Shown here one piece after another: positions 1-8,204 of a DNA stretch of 64,000 nucleotides (position 1 is the stretch's first letter; each line of letters starts with the position of its first letter). The position numbers and the translations under genes are program-made. Origin of the DNA: JBBQXY01 sp051004815 (GTDB taxonomy: Bacteria > Chloroflexota > Ktedonobacteria > Ktedonobacterales > Ktedonobacteraceae); the NCBI GenBank assembly GCA_051004815.1, contig JBPCJY010000236.1:1-64000 (forward strand). The letters are read 5' to 3'. Under the pieces are notes generated by a model. The model made no database searches. It was not told the DNA's origin and saw only the letters and a list, made by a program, of their open reading frames with translations.

Positions 1-23
1 ATGATTATCTCTTCGGTTCGCAT
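1..23 (-). CDS. Start of a gene cut by the window edge
   Basis: On the minus strand an ATG at 21-23 is preceded, nine bases upstream, by an AAGGAG ribosome binding site (33-38), and the frame stays open to the edge (MRTEEII...). It follows the DUF35 gene by about 115 bases in the same direction, so it is probably the next gene of the same operon. DUF35 proteins usually work with a thiolase-like partner, and that would be a reasonable guess, but seven codons do not allow an assignment. Confidence 0.4.
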
Positions 24-138
24 CAGGTTGTGCTCCTTTTCGCCATAGTTTTGCTCTTGGCTCAAGAATCGCACAACCTTCTTTCTTTTGCAAACCCTAC
101 CTTTCAACTAGCAACATTGGTTATATATCCAGGTACAA

Positions 139-558
139 CTACCCGGCAGGTTTGAATTTTGGCAGAGTTACCTCGTCGGTGATATCCTCGAACGTCACCT
201 CCAAGGGCATGCCGATCTGTAGTGCTGCATTGGGGCAACCCACAACGTTCGTCATGATGCGCAACCCTTCTTCCAGATCCACCTCTGCAAGGTTATAGGG
301 TATCTCGTCAGCAAACCCCGGATGAAGCAACTGATGTACCAGGGTGAAGGAATACAGCGTTCCCCTCCCACTGGCTTGCACCCATCTGATGTCTGCACTC
401 CAACAGTTGTCACACCTCGGCTTCACCGGCCACATCACCGCTCCACACACGCAACACTGTTGCAGCATCAATGTATGTTGCCGGGCTCCATCGAAAAATG
501 GCTTAGAAGCTTCATCCGAGAGCGGCACTGGCTTCTTGTAATTGGTAATATCTGCCAC
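139..558 (-). CDS. Zn-ribbon/OB-fold (DUF35) acyl-CoA-associated protein
   Basis: A 139-residue protein with the two-part DUF35 layout. The N-terminal rubredoxin-like zinc ribbon has two CxxC pairs (CCVCG near residue 36 and CDNC near 49). An OB-fold follows, containing the family's GRGTLYSFTLVHQ strand and 'PYNLAEVDLEEGLRIMTNVV'. Family members are small partners of thiolases or hydroxymethylglutaryl-CoA synthases and bind acyl-CoA. Translation most likely starts at a GTG (556-558) behind GAGGAG. It is the fourth gene of a minus-strand cluster with an acyl-CoA synthetase and a nitronate monooxygenase-like enzyme, which supports a role in acyl-CoA metabolism. The substrate is unknown. Confidence 0.85.
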   Translation of the reverse strand: MADITNYKKPVPLSDEASKPFFDGARQHTLMLQQCCVCGAVMWPVKPRCDNCWSADIRWVQASGRGTLYSFTLVHQLLHPGFADEIPYNLAEVDLEEGLRIMTNVVGCPNAALQIGMPLEVTFEDITDEVTLPKFKPAG

Positions 559-659
559 GCGTTATTCTCTCCTCGCTGGTACTATTTCCTTCCCTTCAAA
601 AATACTGCTACATTTCACCTACCATATCAGCAAAGTTTCTGAAGGCGTTGTCTGTGTAC

Positions 660-2807
660 TTATCTATCCTCTGACCAGATAATGGCCGCGTCCAGTGCCT
701 CAATCTGCGAGCCGTCCACCCGCAGTGGATTGATTTCCAGCGACTCCACATGGCCTTTAAGACTCTGAGCCAGCTCTGAAATACGGTATATTATGTCAAC
801 AATCTTGTCCAGGTCAGCAGGTTTCGAGCCGCGTACCCCTTGCAACAACTTCGCTCCCTGCAATTCTGCCAGCATGGCACGTACATCATTGCGCGAGACT
901 GGTAGTACCCGCAAGCCGGTGTCATTGAGTATCTCCACCCAGATGCCTCCCAAGCCTACAGCCAGCACCTGCCCCCACATAGCATCACGCGTAACACCCA
1001 CGAGCAATTCGACACCACCCGAACGCATCGGACTGACCAGGACGCCCTCGATACGCGGTGCAGGCGTAACCATTTGGGTACTGCTCAGCACGCTCGCAAA
1101 GGCTTCGCGCACCTCATCTTCGCTCCGCAAACCCAGTTTCACACCGCCGATATCGCTTTTGTGCAGGATATCAGGTGAGGCAATCTTAAGAGCCACGGGA
1201 AAACCCATCTCCTGGGCAGCTACTACAGCTTGCTCCGCGCTATTCACCAGCTTAGCTGGAATAGTGGGAATGCCGTGTTGCGAAAGAAGTTCTCTGGCCT
1301 GATGCTCTGACCAACTTCCGGTCGGGGGCGAGGAAAAAGCTATTGCATTAGCAGAGCTTGCAGCACCTTCTTGCTCCTGTACTTGCGCCGTATGATAGCG
1401 TTCAGTCCAGGCAAGCAGTTTTCCCAGCGCGGGGATCACCATTCGTATACCGCCTGGGATAAAATGGATACCTGTCCTTTCGAGGAAGGCACGCCCTGCT
1501 GCCGTGACATCGTTGTCGGCCAGTTGCAGCAAAAAGGCCGGTATGGGGGCGCGTTCCAGTGCCTGGCCGATACTCTCCATGATGCTCATCAGAAAGCGGG
1601 CTGCTGGCGTCTCATTGGCTGGGAGATCCATCAAACAAAACGCGGCATCGATTCCAGCATCGCGACTCACCACTCCGAATAAGTTGCCCATCAGGGCCTG
1701 GTTATTTACCGCGGCTCCGGTCGTATCAAGCGGGTTATTGACTACTCCGAGGACGGGAAGCAGCGTCCGCAACTCGTTCTGCGTCTGTTCGCTAAAGGCG
1801 GGCAGCGTAATCCTAGCCTCTTCCGCCAGGTCCGCCACCAGGTCGCAAGCTCCGCCGGAGATAGCCACCAAACCAATGCGCGAACCTGCTAGCGTACCAA
1901 CTTTCGCGAAGACATTAGCTGTATGGATAAGCTCTTCAACGGAGTTGACACGTACAATCTCCAATTGGCGCAAGAGCGCGTCGATCACCCGATCATTGCC
2001 GGTCAACGCTCCCGTGTGAGTCAAGGCGACTCTGGCCGTGACTTCGCTGCGACCAGCCTTGAGTACTACGATGGGCTTGCCAAGGGCCAGAGCACGCCGC
2101 GCCATCTGCACGAAGCGGTCGGGTTCACGGATTGTCTCCATGAAGATGGCAATGACCTTCGTCGCCGCGTCCCCCACCGCATATTGGAGGGCATCGGTGA
2201 CGGAGATCGCCGCCTCGTTGCCCGTGCTGACAAGCATGCTGAGTCCCACGTTCTGCGTATGCGCGTAATTCAACATCATCCCACCCAGCGCACCACTCTG
2301 AGAAATGAGCGCGACTGACCCCACAAGAATAGGGCGTTCGGGTAAGGATGCCATCGCCTCCGTGCGCTGCGTTACATTGATATACCCCATGCAATTAGGC
2401 CCGATAATGGCCAGATCATGCTCGGCTGCCAGGCGCGTGAGTTCTTCCTGGAGGTGCCGACCATGCTCATCTTGCTCGGCGAAGCCACCGGTGAGCACTA
2501 CCGCGTTGTGAATATCAGCCGCGATCATGTCCTGGATCACGGCAAGTACCGCGTCCGTTCCCACCATGATGTAACATAGATCGACCGGTTCCTCGATATC
2601 GGTAAGACGCGCCACAGCAGGTTGCCCATGAACGGTCGGATTGCGCGGGTTAATATAATAGACGCGCCCATTGAACCCACCCTCGTGCAGTCCTGCATGG
2701 ATCAAATGTGACCACGATGATTTGTCTGATGCCCCCACCAGCGCGATGCTGCGCGGTTCAAACAAGGTGCGCAGTCGCTCGGTCGAGAACACAATGCCAC
2801 GAGACAT
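660..2807 (-). CDS. Acyl-CoA synthetase, ADP(NDP)-forming
   Basis: A 715-residue single-chain ADP-forming acetyl/acyl-CoA synthetase, which interconverts acyl-CoA, ADP and phosphate with acid, CoA and ATP. Visible domains are a CoA-binding Rossmann domain (about residues 12-140, 'SIALVGASDKSSWS'), a succinyl-CoA-synthetase-like flavodoxin domain, a second ligase-CoA domain, and a C-terminal ATP-grasp domain (about 490-710, 'GFPVALKIASPDILHKSD'). The phosphohistidine loop is seen as 'LTHTGALTG'. The fused alpha-beta order and length are typical of the bacterial/archaeal family. An AAAGGAGG site lies eight bases before the ATG. It starts 27 bases after the monooxygenase gene, so co-transcription is likely. 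The acyl substrate cannot be read from sequence. Confidence 0.9.
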   Translation of the reverse strand: MSRGIVFSTERLRTLFEPRSIALVGASDKSSWSHLIHAGLHEGGFNGRVYYINPRNPTVHGQPAVARLTDIEEPVDLCYIMVGTDAVLAVIQDMIAADIHNAVVLTGGFAEQDEHGRHLQEELTRLAAEHDLAIIGPNCMGYINVTQRTEAMASLPERPILVGSVALISQSGALGGMMLNYAHTQNVGLSMLVSTGNEAAISVTDALQYAVGDAATKVIAIFMETIREPDRFVQMARRALALGKPIVVLKAGRSEVTARVALTHTGALTGNDRVIDALLRQLEIVRVNSVEELIHTANVFAKVGTLAGSRIGLVAISGGACDLVADLAEEARITLPAFSEQTQNELRTLLPVLGVVNNPLDTTGAAVNNQALMGNLFGVVSRDAGIDAAFCLMDLPANETPAARFLMSIMESIGQALERAPIPAFLLQLADNDVTAAGRAFLERTGIHFIPGGIRMVIPALGKLLAWTERYHTAQVQEQEGAASSANAIAFSSPPTGSWSEHQARELLSQHGIPTIPAKLVNSAEQAVVAAQEMGFPVALKIASPDILHKSDIGGVKLGLRSEDEVREAFASVLSSTQMVTPAPRIEGVLVSPMRSGGVELLVGVTRDAMWGQVLAVGLGGIWVEILNDTGLRVLPVSRNDVRAMLAELQGAKLLQGVRGSKPADLDKIVDIIYRISELAQSLKGHVESLEINPLRVDGSQIEALDAAIIWSEDR

Positions 2808-2834
2808 GCCAATACCTCCTTTGTGTTGTAGTAG

Positions 2835-3989
2835 TTAGTGTTGCTGCTCAACCTCTTGCGTAGGCGTGATGCGCTTGAGCACGGCATCGCACTCATCATT
2901 CATCTCGCGCAGCACTTCGGCTGCCGGTCGAATTTCATTGAGCATGCCCACCGACTGACCCACAAAGTAGTTAATGAGTTGCTTGCCTCCCGCACCTCCT
3001 TGCGCGGCATCCTGTTCAATACGCATACGTGCTTCACTGATTAATACACCATGTAGCGGCATCGGAAGCGGCTTGGGATTGGTGGGAGCTTCCCAGGCAT
3101 CTGTCCAGGGAGAGCGTAGTTGACGTGCGGGTTTGCCTGTGGAGGCACGCGAGCGCAGCGTATCGCTGGAAGATGCATGGAGAAACTTTTCTTTGACCAC
3201 CGGATGAGTCTCTGCCTCTTCCGTCGTCAGCCAGACCGAGCCAGTCCATGCGCCTTGCGCTCCGAGTGCTAGCGCGGCAGCCAGTTGGCGACCGCTGGCA
3301 ACGCCACCCGCACACAAGACAGGGATGGGGGCAACCGCGTCCACCACCTGGGGTACAAGCACCATGCTGGCAATTTCGCCAGTATGCCCTCCCGCCTCAA
3401 ATCCTTGCGCGATAATCAGATCAACACCTGCCTCTTTCTGGTGCAGCGCGTGTTTCACTGCCCCCACGAGTGCTCCGACCCGGATATGCTGCTGATGTGC
3501 CTTCTCGATAATGGAGGCTGGCGGAACACCGAGGGCATTCACAATCAACTTAACCGGGTATGAAAGGGCAATATCGACAAGCTGCGAACCGCGCTTGAAG
3601 GAGATGGCGACGCCCGCACGAGAGGTGAGTGAGTCTACCCGCTCTTTCAACAGAGGGGGTAGTTGCGGAACGTGGTACGTGTCGAGCAATCCAGCCACAA
3701 AGTCGCGATGCTCTTGCGGAATATGCTGCTGTAAGGTTGCAAGATCAAATCCACCCTGCTCACTACCAACATAGTTCTCTGGAATGATCATGTCGATGCC
3801 AAAGGATTTGCCCGCACACTCTTTTGAGATCATCTGTAGGGCTTGGTCGAGTTCCTCTGGTTCCATGCCGCTTGCGCCAAGAACGCCGAAGCCTCCTGCT
3901 TTGCTGACAGCGGCAACAACGGCTGGGCTGTGACTAAAAGCAAAAATAGGAAAATCAATTTCATACTCATCACAGATTGCTGTGCGCAT
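2835..3989 (-). CDS. Nitronate monooxygenase / 2-nitropropane dioxygenase-like FMN enzyme
   Basis: A TIM-barrel flavoprotein of the NMO/2-nitropropane dioxygenase family, 384 residues from the chosen start. Family signatures are 'FPIFAFSHSPAVVAAVSKAGGFGVLGASG' near the N-terminus (given here only as a recognised motif region), 'IIAQGFEAGGHTG' with the His-containing phosphate-binding loop, and 'VLCAGGVASGRQLAAALALGAQGAWTGS'. The frame extends 43 codons further upstream into the marR gene, but the ATG at 3987-3989 has a GGGAGGAAG ribosome site and begins the conserved barrel, so I use it. The enzyme probably oxidises a nitronate or acts as an enoyl-CoA-reductase-like flavoprotein. Its acyl-CoA neighbours make the second possibility worth keeping. 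Confidence 0.88.
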   Translation of the reverse strand: MRTAICDEYEIDFPIFAFSHSPAVVAAVSKAGGFGVLGASGMEPEELDQALQMISKECAGKSFGIDMIIPENYVGSEQGGFDLATLQQHIPQEHRDFVAGLLDTYHVPQLPPLLKERVDSLTSRAGVAISFKRGSQLVDIALSYPVKLIVNALGVPPASIIEKAHQQHIRVGALVGAVKHALHQKEAGVDLIIAQGFEAGGHTGEIASMVLVPQVVDAVAPIPVLCAGGVASGRQLAAALALGAQGAWTGSVWLTTEEAETHPVVKEKFLHASSSDTLRSRASTGKPARQLRSPWTDAWEAPTNPKPLPMPLHGVLISEARMRIEQDAAQGGAGGKQLINYFVGQSVGMLNEIRPAAEVLREMNDECDAVLKRITPTQEVEQQH

Positions 3990-4056
3990 ACGCTTCCTCC
4001 CTGGGATAGCTCTGGTAGGGACGCAATTCATTGCGCCCAACAGTAACTGGACATCC

Positions 4057-4542
4057 TTAGTCGGTGAAGTCTTCTTGATCGTTGAATAGGCGATTGAGTA
4101 CGGGCATGGCTCGCTCAATCGTCACTCTGTCCTCGTCCGAAAGCAACATGAGCTGTTGAGCGATCAGATCAATCTGTCGACGCTCAAAGCCTTGAATGAG
4201 GGCGCGTCCTTGCTCAGTAATGGTCACAGCAACGCCCCGCCGATCATGGCTCGTCTCCATTTTGCATACCCAACCTTGCCGTTCCATACGCGAGACCAGG
4301 TCGGTCATGCTTGGCAGACGTACAGCCATAGCGCGAGCCAGATCACTCATGCGCCACGCCCGATTGTCTAAAAGGAAGTTCAGTACCATCGCTTGCGACG
4401 ATGTTATCTCCTCCTGATGCATGCGCTGGAAGAAAAACCGATTGCTTTCGACGAGATACAGGCCGAGTTGCTTCGCCAGCCGACGCACAGCTAGCGGAAA
4501 GTCAGCCGTAGGTTGTTTCATTATTCCCATGAGAGTATCCAT
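4057..4542 (-). CDS. MarR family transcriptional regulator
   Basis: A 161-residue winged-helix protein with the MarR core: the recognition region 'WRMSDLARAMAVRLPSMTDLVSRMERQGWV' (described by its HTH spacing) and the wing 'HDRRGVAVTITEQGRALI'. It lies upstream of and in line with the nitronate monooxygenase and acyl-CoA synthetase genes and is probably their ligand-responsive repressor. Possible starts are at 4542, 4530 and 4521. None has a strong ribosome site, and 4542 sits directly against an operator. Two TTAG-N5-CTAA boxes, one overlapping the promoter -10, point to autoregulation. Confidence 0.9.
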   Translation of the reverse strand: MDTLMGIMKQPTADFPLAVRRLAKQLGLYLVESNRFFFQRMHQEEITSSQAMVLNFLLDNRAWRMSDLARAMAVRLPSMTDLVSRMERQGWVCKMETSHDRRGVAVTITEQGRALIQGFERRQIDLIAQQLMLLSDEDRVTIERAMPVLNRLFNDQEDFTD

Positions 4543-4545
4543 TTA

Positions 4546-4580
4546 TTAGCATACCTAAGTACTTTTATTAGAATACCTAA
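4546..4580. promoter_or_regulatory. Two MarR-type operator boxes
   Basis: Two 13-base imperfect palindromes of the form TTAG-N5-CTAA (4546-4558 and 4568-4580) share the core ATACCTAA and are 22 bases apart centre to centre, two helical turns. The upstream box covers the -10 element of the marR promoter and the other lies around or just after the start point, a normal arrangement for a self-repressing MarR protein. Confidence 0.6.
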
Positions 4581-4598
4581 CTATTTCGTTTTTGTCAA
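4570..4598 (-). promoter_or_regulatory. Sigma-70 type promoter of the marR operon
   Basis: On the minus strand TTGACA (4593-4598) and TATTCT (4570-4575) are separated by exactly 17 bases. The predicted transcription start is near 4563, about 20 bases before the marR start. This is one of the best promoter matches in the window. Confidence 0.7.
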
Positions 4599-4619
4599 GG
4601 GCAAATGGCTATTTTTCAC

Positions 4620-4648
4620 TTGCGCTCCCTACTCTCCTATGGTATACT
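4620..4648 (+). promoter_or_regulatory. Candidate promoter for the two-HTH protein
   Basis: TTGCGC (4620-4625) and TATACT (4643-4648) are spaced by 17 bases, 65 bases before the ATG at 4714. It is divergent from the marR promoter. Confidence 0.45.
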
Positions 4649-4713
4649 CATGGTGGCTAACTATGTTTTTGCCTGGCACTTGAAGTACGGCAATCCGTAG
4701 AAAGGCGTCTCAC

Positions 4714-5226
4714 ATGGCCCTTAGGAGCGATGAACTACATTATAACCTACAGCACCTCAATGGAATGTTGACCACACATGAAGCCGCGAAACAGCTTGAT
4801 CTCAGTTATTGGCATTTTATGCATCTCGTGGAGGCTGGACGAATCCCAGGTATGCGCGTTGTTGATCGTTGGCTCTTCTCTCCTGTCGATTTAGACGAGT
4901 ATCGGCGCAGTAAATACGGCGAACTGGAAGATATGGCGAAAACAGCCCTCGAACACCCAGCCATTGGGCTTACCGAAAAGCAAGAAACCATTTGCCGCTA
5001 CATTGCCAACAGTGAACGTCCCTCTCAAATAGCGCGTAAACTCCAACAGTCACGCCAGGCTGTCCACTCACAAATCACGCTCATCCGTGGAAAAGTCTTA
5101 CGCATCCAGGCCCCCAAACCTTCTGCCATCAGTAACGCACCAAACAACCAGCCAGCATCTGATCATTCACGCTACTCGTCCCACCACAAGAAAGCTCCTA
5201 TTCCATTGAAACCACCTCAACAATAG
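4714..5226 (+). CDS. DNA-binding protein with two helix-turn-helix segments
   Basis: A 170-residue protein. The N-terminal part (about residues 17-65, 'MLTTHEAAKQLDLSYWHFMH...GRIPGMRVVDRWLF') is a MerR/excisionase-type HTH as found in helix_turn_helix_17 proteins. The middle (about 88-130, 'LTEKQETICRYIANSERPSQ' followed by 'IARKLQQSRQAVHSQI') resembles a sigma region 4/LuxR-type HTH. The C-terminal 40 residues are polar and probably disordered. The two HTH types in one short chain suggest a transcription factor rather than an excisionase, and no recombinase lies nearby. Target genes are unknown. The ribosome site before the ATG is weak, and a start at residue 19 is possible. Confidence 0.7.
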   Translation: MALRSDELHYNLQHLNGMLTTHEAAKQLDLSYWHFMHLVEAGRIPGMRVVDRWLFSPVDLDEYRRSKYGELEDMAKTALEHPAIGLTEKQETICRYIANSERPSQIARKLQQSRQAVHSQITLIRGKVLRIQAPKPSAISNAPNNQPASDHSRYSSHHKKAPIPLKPPQQ

Positions 5227-5312
5227 TGCCATTTTGAGCAAAACGGCTGGGTTGCAAAAACGCTACTCTTCATTTCCTTGCATCGTTCGCCAACCGGAAG
5301 AGTATCCAATAT

Positions 5313-6053
5313 ATGAAAGCTAAGCATATTGCCACTGTCCTCGTCTTGTCTTGCTCTCTCATTACCTATGGGGCTGCAAGAGGAGTAATTCACCAGCTAG
5401 CGCGGCCACCAGTGCCACCCACGCTGGTCGTGCTCGGGGATAGCATATCTGCTGGTCAGTATTTACCCGACAGCTACGATGCCTATCCTCATTTACTCGC
5501 AACCGATCTACATGCTCGCCTGACCGTCTACGCCGTGCCAGGGCATACCACAGCGCAAACACACAGCATGTATACGGGAGAACTTGCCCCGTCCTACGCG
5601 GTGATTGAACTAGGAACCAATGATTATAATAAAGGTATCCCATTGGCAATTTTCGCGGCAGCATATCAGAGCATTGTGGCGAGCATTTCGTCGGCGACGC
5701 GAGAAGTCTGTCTTTCAGTATGGGACCCGAGCAACATAGCCGATACGGTCTGGTCCTCTCCACGCATCCCATCACCGGTCAATAGAGTGGGAGGCTCTCC
5801 CGCCGCGTATAACGCCATTATTGCTCAGTCGTGCCGGGAAACGTATCTCTCGCTACAATCGATCTATGAGATATCCACCTATCATGGCGTCGGCGCGTCT
5901 GGTCCCCTCTATCACCCAAACATAGCAGGCGATGCCGCCATAGCTCGACTCGTGTATTCAGTTCTTCAGCCACATATTGATCGACCCCTCCTTAACGCTC
6001 AGGCTTCACCCATATCCCCCGCTCATGCATCAGGTCAATTTGCTTCTGAATGA
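5313..6053 (+). CDS. Secreted SGNH/GDSL-type hydrolase
   Basis: A 246-residue protein with a hydrophobic N-terminal segment (residues 6-22, signal peptide or anchor) followed by an SGNH hydrolase fold. The nucleophile is Ser44 in 'VVLGDSISAGQ', the block III motif is 'ELGTNDYN' (Asn103), and the catalytic His is probably His201 in 'LYHPN'. The Asp usually three residues before that His is not present (a Pro is there), so activity may depend on another acid. The likely role is an extracellular esterase or deacetylase on glycans or lipids. Its 3' end overlaps the opposing nitrilase-like gene by 62 bases. Confidence 0.75.
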   Translation: MKAKHIATVLVLSCSLITYGAARGVIHQLARPPVPPTLVVLGDSISAGQYLPDSYDAYPHLLATDLHARLTVYAVPGHTTAQTHSMYTGELAPSYAVIELGTNDYNKGIPLAIFAAAYQSIVASISSATREVCLSVWDPSNIADTVWSSPRIPSPVNRVGGSPAAYNAIIAQSCRETYLSLQSIYEISTYHGVGASGPLYHPNIAGDAAIARLVYSVLQPHIDRPLLNAQASPISPAHASGQFASE

Positions 6054-7059
6054 CCTTCTCGCGATATTCAGCATGCTTCATGGGTTCACGGTCCAGGTAG
6101 AGGTTTTTGGGATAGATGGGCTGCTCATAGAGCATGGAGTAGAGTTCGGTGCGCAAGTCTTTCATCCAATTATCCCACTGGGCGCGGGCGCGATGGTCAC
6201 GCATGGCCTCAATGTCAATAACCCCTCCAACATATGTTGAACCAGCACCATAATCCTGCCGACCAACGATCATACCTTTGTAGTTGATGATGAAGGAGCG
6301 GCCACCAAAAGTATCAATGGGTGTATCTTCTTCCGGGAAGAGATAGTAAGTACCCATGTTAGGAGCTACGACGTACATGTTGTTGTCAAGCGCACGAGCA
6401 CGACTTTGAATTTCAAAGATGTCGTTGCCAGTGGCAGGGTGAGGGTAGGAAGCGCGATAGACGACTTCAGCCCCGTTCATAGCCAGGGCGCGTGCATTTT
6501 CAGGATAGGAGCCTTCATTGGCCATCATAATACCGAGCCGACCAATCTCCGTATCGGCAACCGGCCAGAAAGCATCCAGATTCCTCCCATACCTTTCAAT
6601 CCACCAATCCCAAATATCGTGTGGGCAGACCGAGTGCTCAACCGGGAAAAGCGGCGATACTTTGTAATGTTTAAGAATAACTTCACCTTGTGGGTCGAGA
6701 ATGAAGCCGACATTGAAATAGCGATCTTTTATTTCGGGGTGATGAGCCTTGGCTTGTGCCATGATAAAGGCATTATATTGTTTCGCGATTTTGCCAAGTT
6801 CTTCTGTCTCCGGCCCTGGAATGTCAATGGCACACTCTCTTGCGAAAGTGACATGGTCAAGATCAAGTACTTCATCATTAAAGCCTTGTAACGCCCCTTC
6901 TGGAAAAGCAATGAGGCGCACAGGTAAATCAAGACTTGAGAGCCAGGCTGCAGCTTTGACAAGGTGGGAAAGGTGTTCAAGGTTACGTTTGATATCGGCG
7001 CGGGTGCGGATACCGCGCACAGTAGGGATGAGTCCGACGGCAGTGTAGGGCTTAATCAT
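5992..7059 (-). CDS. Nitrilase-superfamily protein lacking the catalytic cysteine
   Basis: A 355-residue carbon-nitrogen hydrolase-fold protein, closest in pattern to aliphatic amidases. The catalytic Glu is present ('FPEGALQG', Glu54) and so is the Lys ('KHYKVSPLFP', Lys133). At the nucleophile elbow, where active members have Cys followed by [DE]-[DE]-G-N-[YF]-P-E, this protein reads 'GIMMANEGSYPE', placing Ala180 at the Cys position. The codon is GCC at 6520-6522. The C-terminal extension ('MLYEQPIYPKNLYLDREPM') is also amidase-like. It is therefore a probable pseudoenzyme or an enzyme with altered chemistry. An AAGGAG site precedes the ATG. Confidence 0.8.
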   Translation of the reverse strand: MIKPYTAVGLIPTVRGIRTRADIKRNLEHLSHLVKAAAWLSSLDLPVRLIAFPEGALQGFNDEVLDLDHVTFARECAIDIPGPETEELGKIAKQYNAFIMAQAKAHHPEIKDRYFNVGFILDPQGEVILKHYKVSPLFPVEHSVCPHDIWDWWIERYGRNLDAFWPVADTEIGRLGIMMANEGSYPENARALAMNGAEVVYRASYPHPATGNDIFEIQSRARALDNNMYVVAPNMGTYYLFPEEDTPIDTFGGRSFIINYKGMIVGRQDYGAGSTYVGGVIDIEAMRDHRARAQWDNWMKDLRTELYSMLYEQPIYPKNLYLDREPMKHAEYREKVIQKQIDLMHERGIWVKPER

Positions 7060-7127
7060 GTGTCGCTCCTTGCGTAAGTTGAACTATTTGGTTTTAATTA
7101 TAGCATCTTAGTGGCTAACGCTGGTGC

Positions 7128-8189
7128 TCACTTCCCAAGCCCTGCATCGGTGAAACTGCTGCTAAAGATACTGACAATCTCACCGGCATCAGGTACGGTC
7201 AGCACCTCGACGTGAGTGATCCATTTGACCCATTCAAAGCCGCGATGCCCTGGTGCCACCAGGCGAAGCGGGGAGCCATGTTCATACGAGAGCGGCTCAT
7301 CCTCTATATGCGTTGCCAGGAGGGCCGCTCGTGCTTCCTCCAGTGGCAAGCTCCAACGGTAGCTCGTCACAGAGACAAAACTCACATATTTCGCATCCCC
7401 GTGAGGAGTAACATAGTCGAGCAGGTCTCCGATACGAATACCCCGCCACCGCTGGGTGCTATAGAATCCGCCCGTACAATCCAGCGTTGCCTCCAGCTCA
7501 TCACCAGCAGATGCCAGCTCATCATAGGAGAAGTCACGCGGGTTGGTGACGGCACCACCCAACGAAAGTCGCCAAAGCTGTGTATCTAGCGGACGTGGTT
7601 GATCTGCCACCCAGCTTGAAGTGGGAAAGACATTGCCAGCATAGCTACCCATCTCACGCGAACCAGTAAAACGCTCCCTGGCTCCGGGTAGATTCAGCGT
7701 ACGCCCTGCCAACTGCTGTATCGGCCAGAGTGCCACACTGCCAATCAACAATGCACTAAAGCGTAATATCTGCCGCCTTCCAGTTATGTCACGTTTGCGC
7801 AATCGTTTAGCGCGTGCAAACATATGAATCACGATGGCTGCGGTAAGCACAAAGCCCAGAGTAATATGCCAATTCAACAGATTGAACCCGGCAACGTCCA
7901 ATTCACCACCGCCCACCCATAAAATACCAGATACAAGTGCCAGGGCGACGATCAACAATGCCAGCAACCCATAAATGGTGCGACGATCCCAACGACGAGG
8001 ATGAATCAGCCGAGGCCAGACACGGCGCAGCTTGCCCCATAACAGCAGCAGCAACCAGAAACCCACCATGCCATGCAACGTAAAGATGAACCAATCTCCC
8101 AAGTGTCCACTCACCAGACTGATAATGCCAGTTGTAAAAGCGATAGCAGTGGCAAGTGCAATACTCCAGTCGGTGAGGCGTGGGGACAT
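7128..8189 (-). CDS. Membrane-anchored molybdopterin-dependent oxidoreductase (sulfite oxidase/MsrP fold)
   Basis: A 353-residue protein. The N-terminal 160 residues carry four or five hydrophobic helices with His residues ('LHGMVGFWLLLLLWGKL', 'NLLNWHITLGFVLTAAIVIH') resembling a cytochrome b561-type haem membrane domain. The C-terminal part is an oxidoreductase molybdopterin domain, with the Mo-ligand Cys in 'LDCTGGFYSTQRWRG' and the loop 'SPLRLVAPGHRGFEWVKWI'. In effect an MsrP-like catalytic subunit and an MsrQ-like haem subunit are fused. The substrate is unknown (oxidised Met, sulfite or similar). It begins 15 bases after the DUF1786 gene and is probably co-transcribed with it. Confidence 0.85.
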   Translation of the reverse strand: MSPRLTDWSIALATAIAFTTGIISLVSGHLGDWFIFTLHGMVGFWLLLLLWGKLRRVWPRLIHPRRWDRRTIYGLLALLIVALALVSGILWVGGGELDVAGFNLLNWHITLGFVLTAAIVIHMFARAKRLRKRDITGRRQILRFSALLIGSVALWPIQQLAGRTLNLPGARERFTGSREMGSYAGNVFPTSSWVADQPRPLDTQLWRLSLGGAVTNPRDFSYDELASAGDELEATLDCTGGFYSTQRWRGIRIGDLLDYVTPHGDAKYVSFVSVTSYRWSLPLEEARAALLATHIEDEPLSYEHGSPLRLVAPGHRGFEWVKWITHVEVLTVPDAGEIVSIFSSSFTDAGLGK

Positions 8190-8204
8190 AAGAGATCATC
8201 CTTA

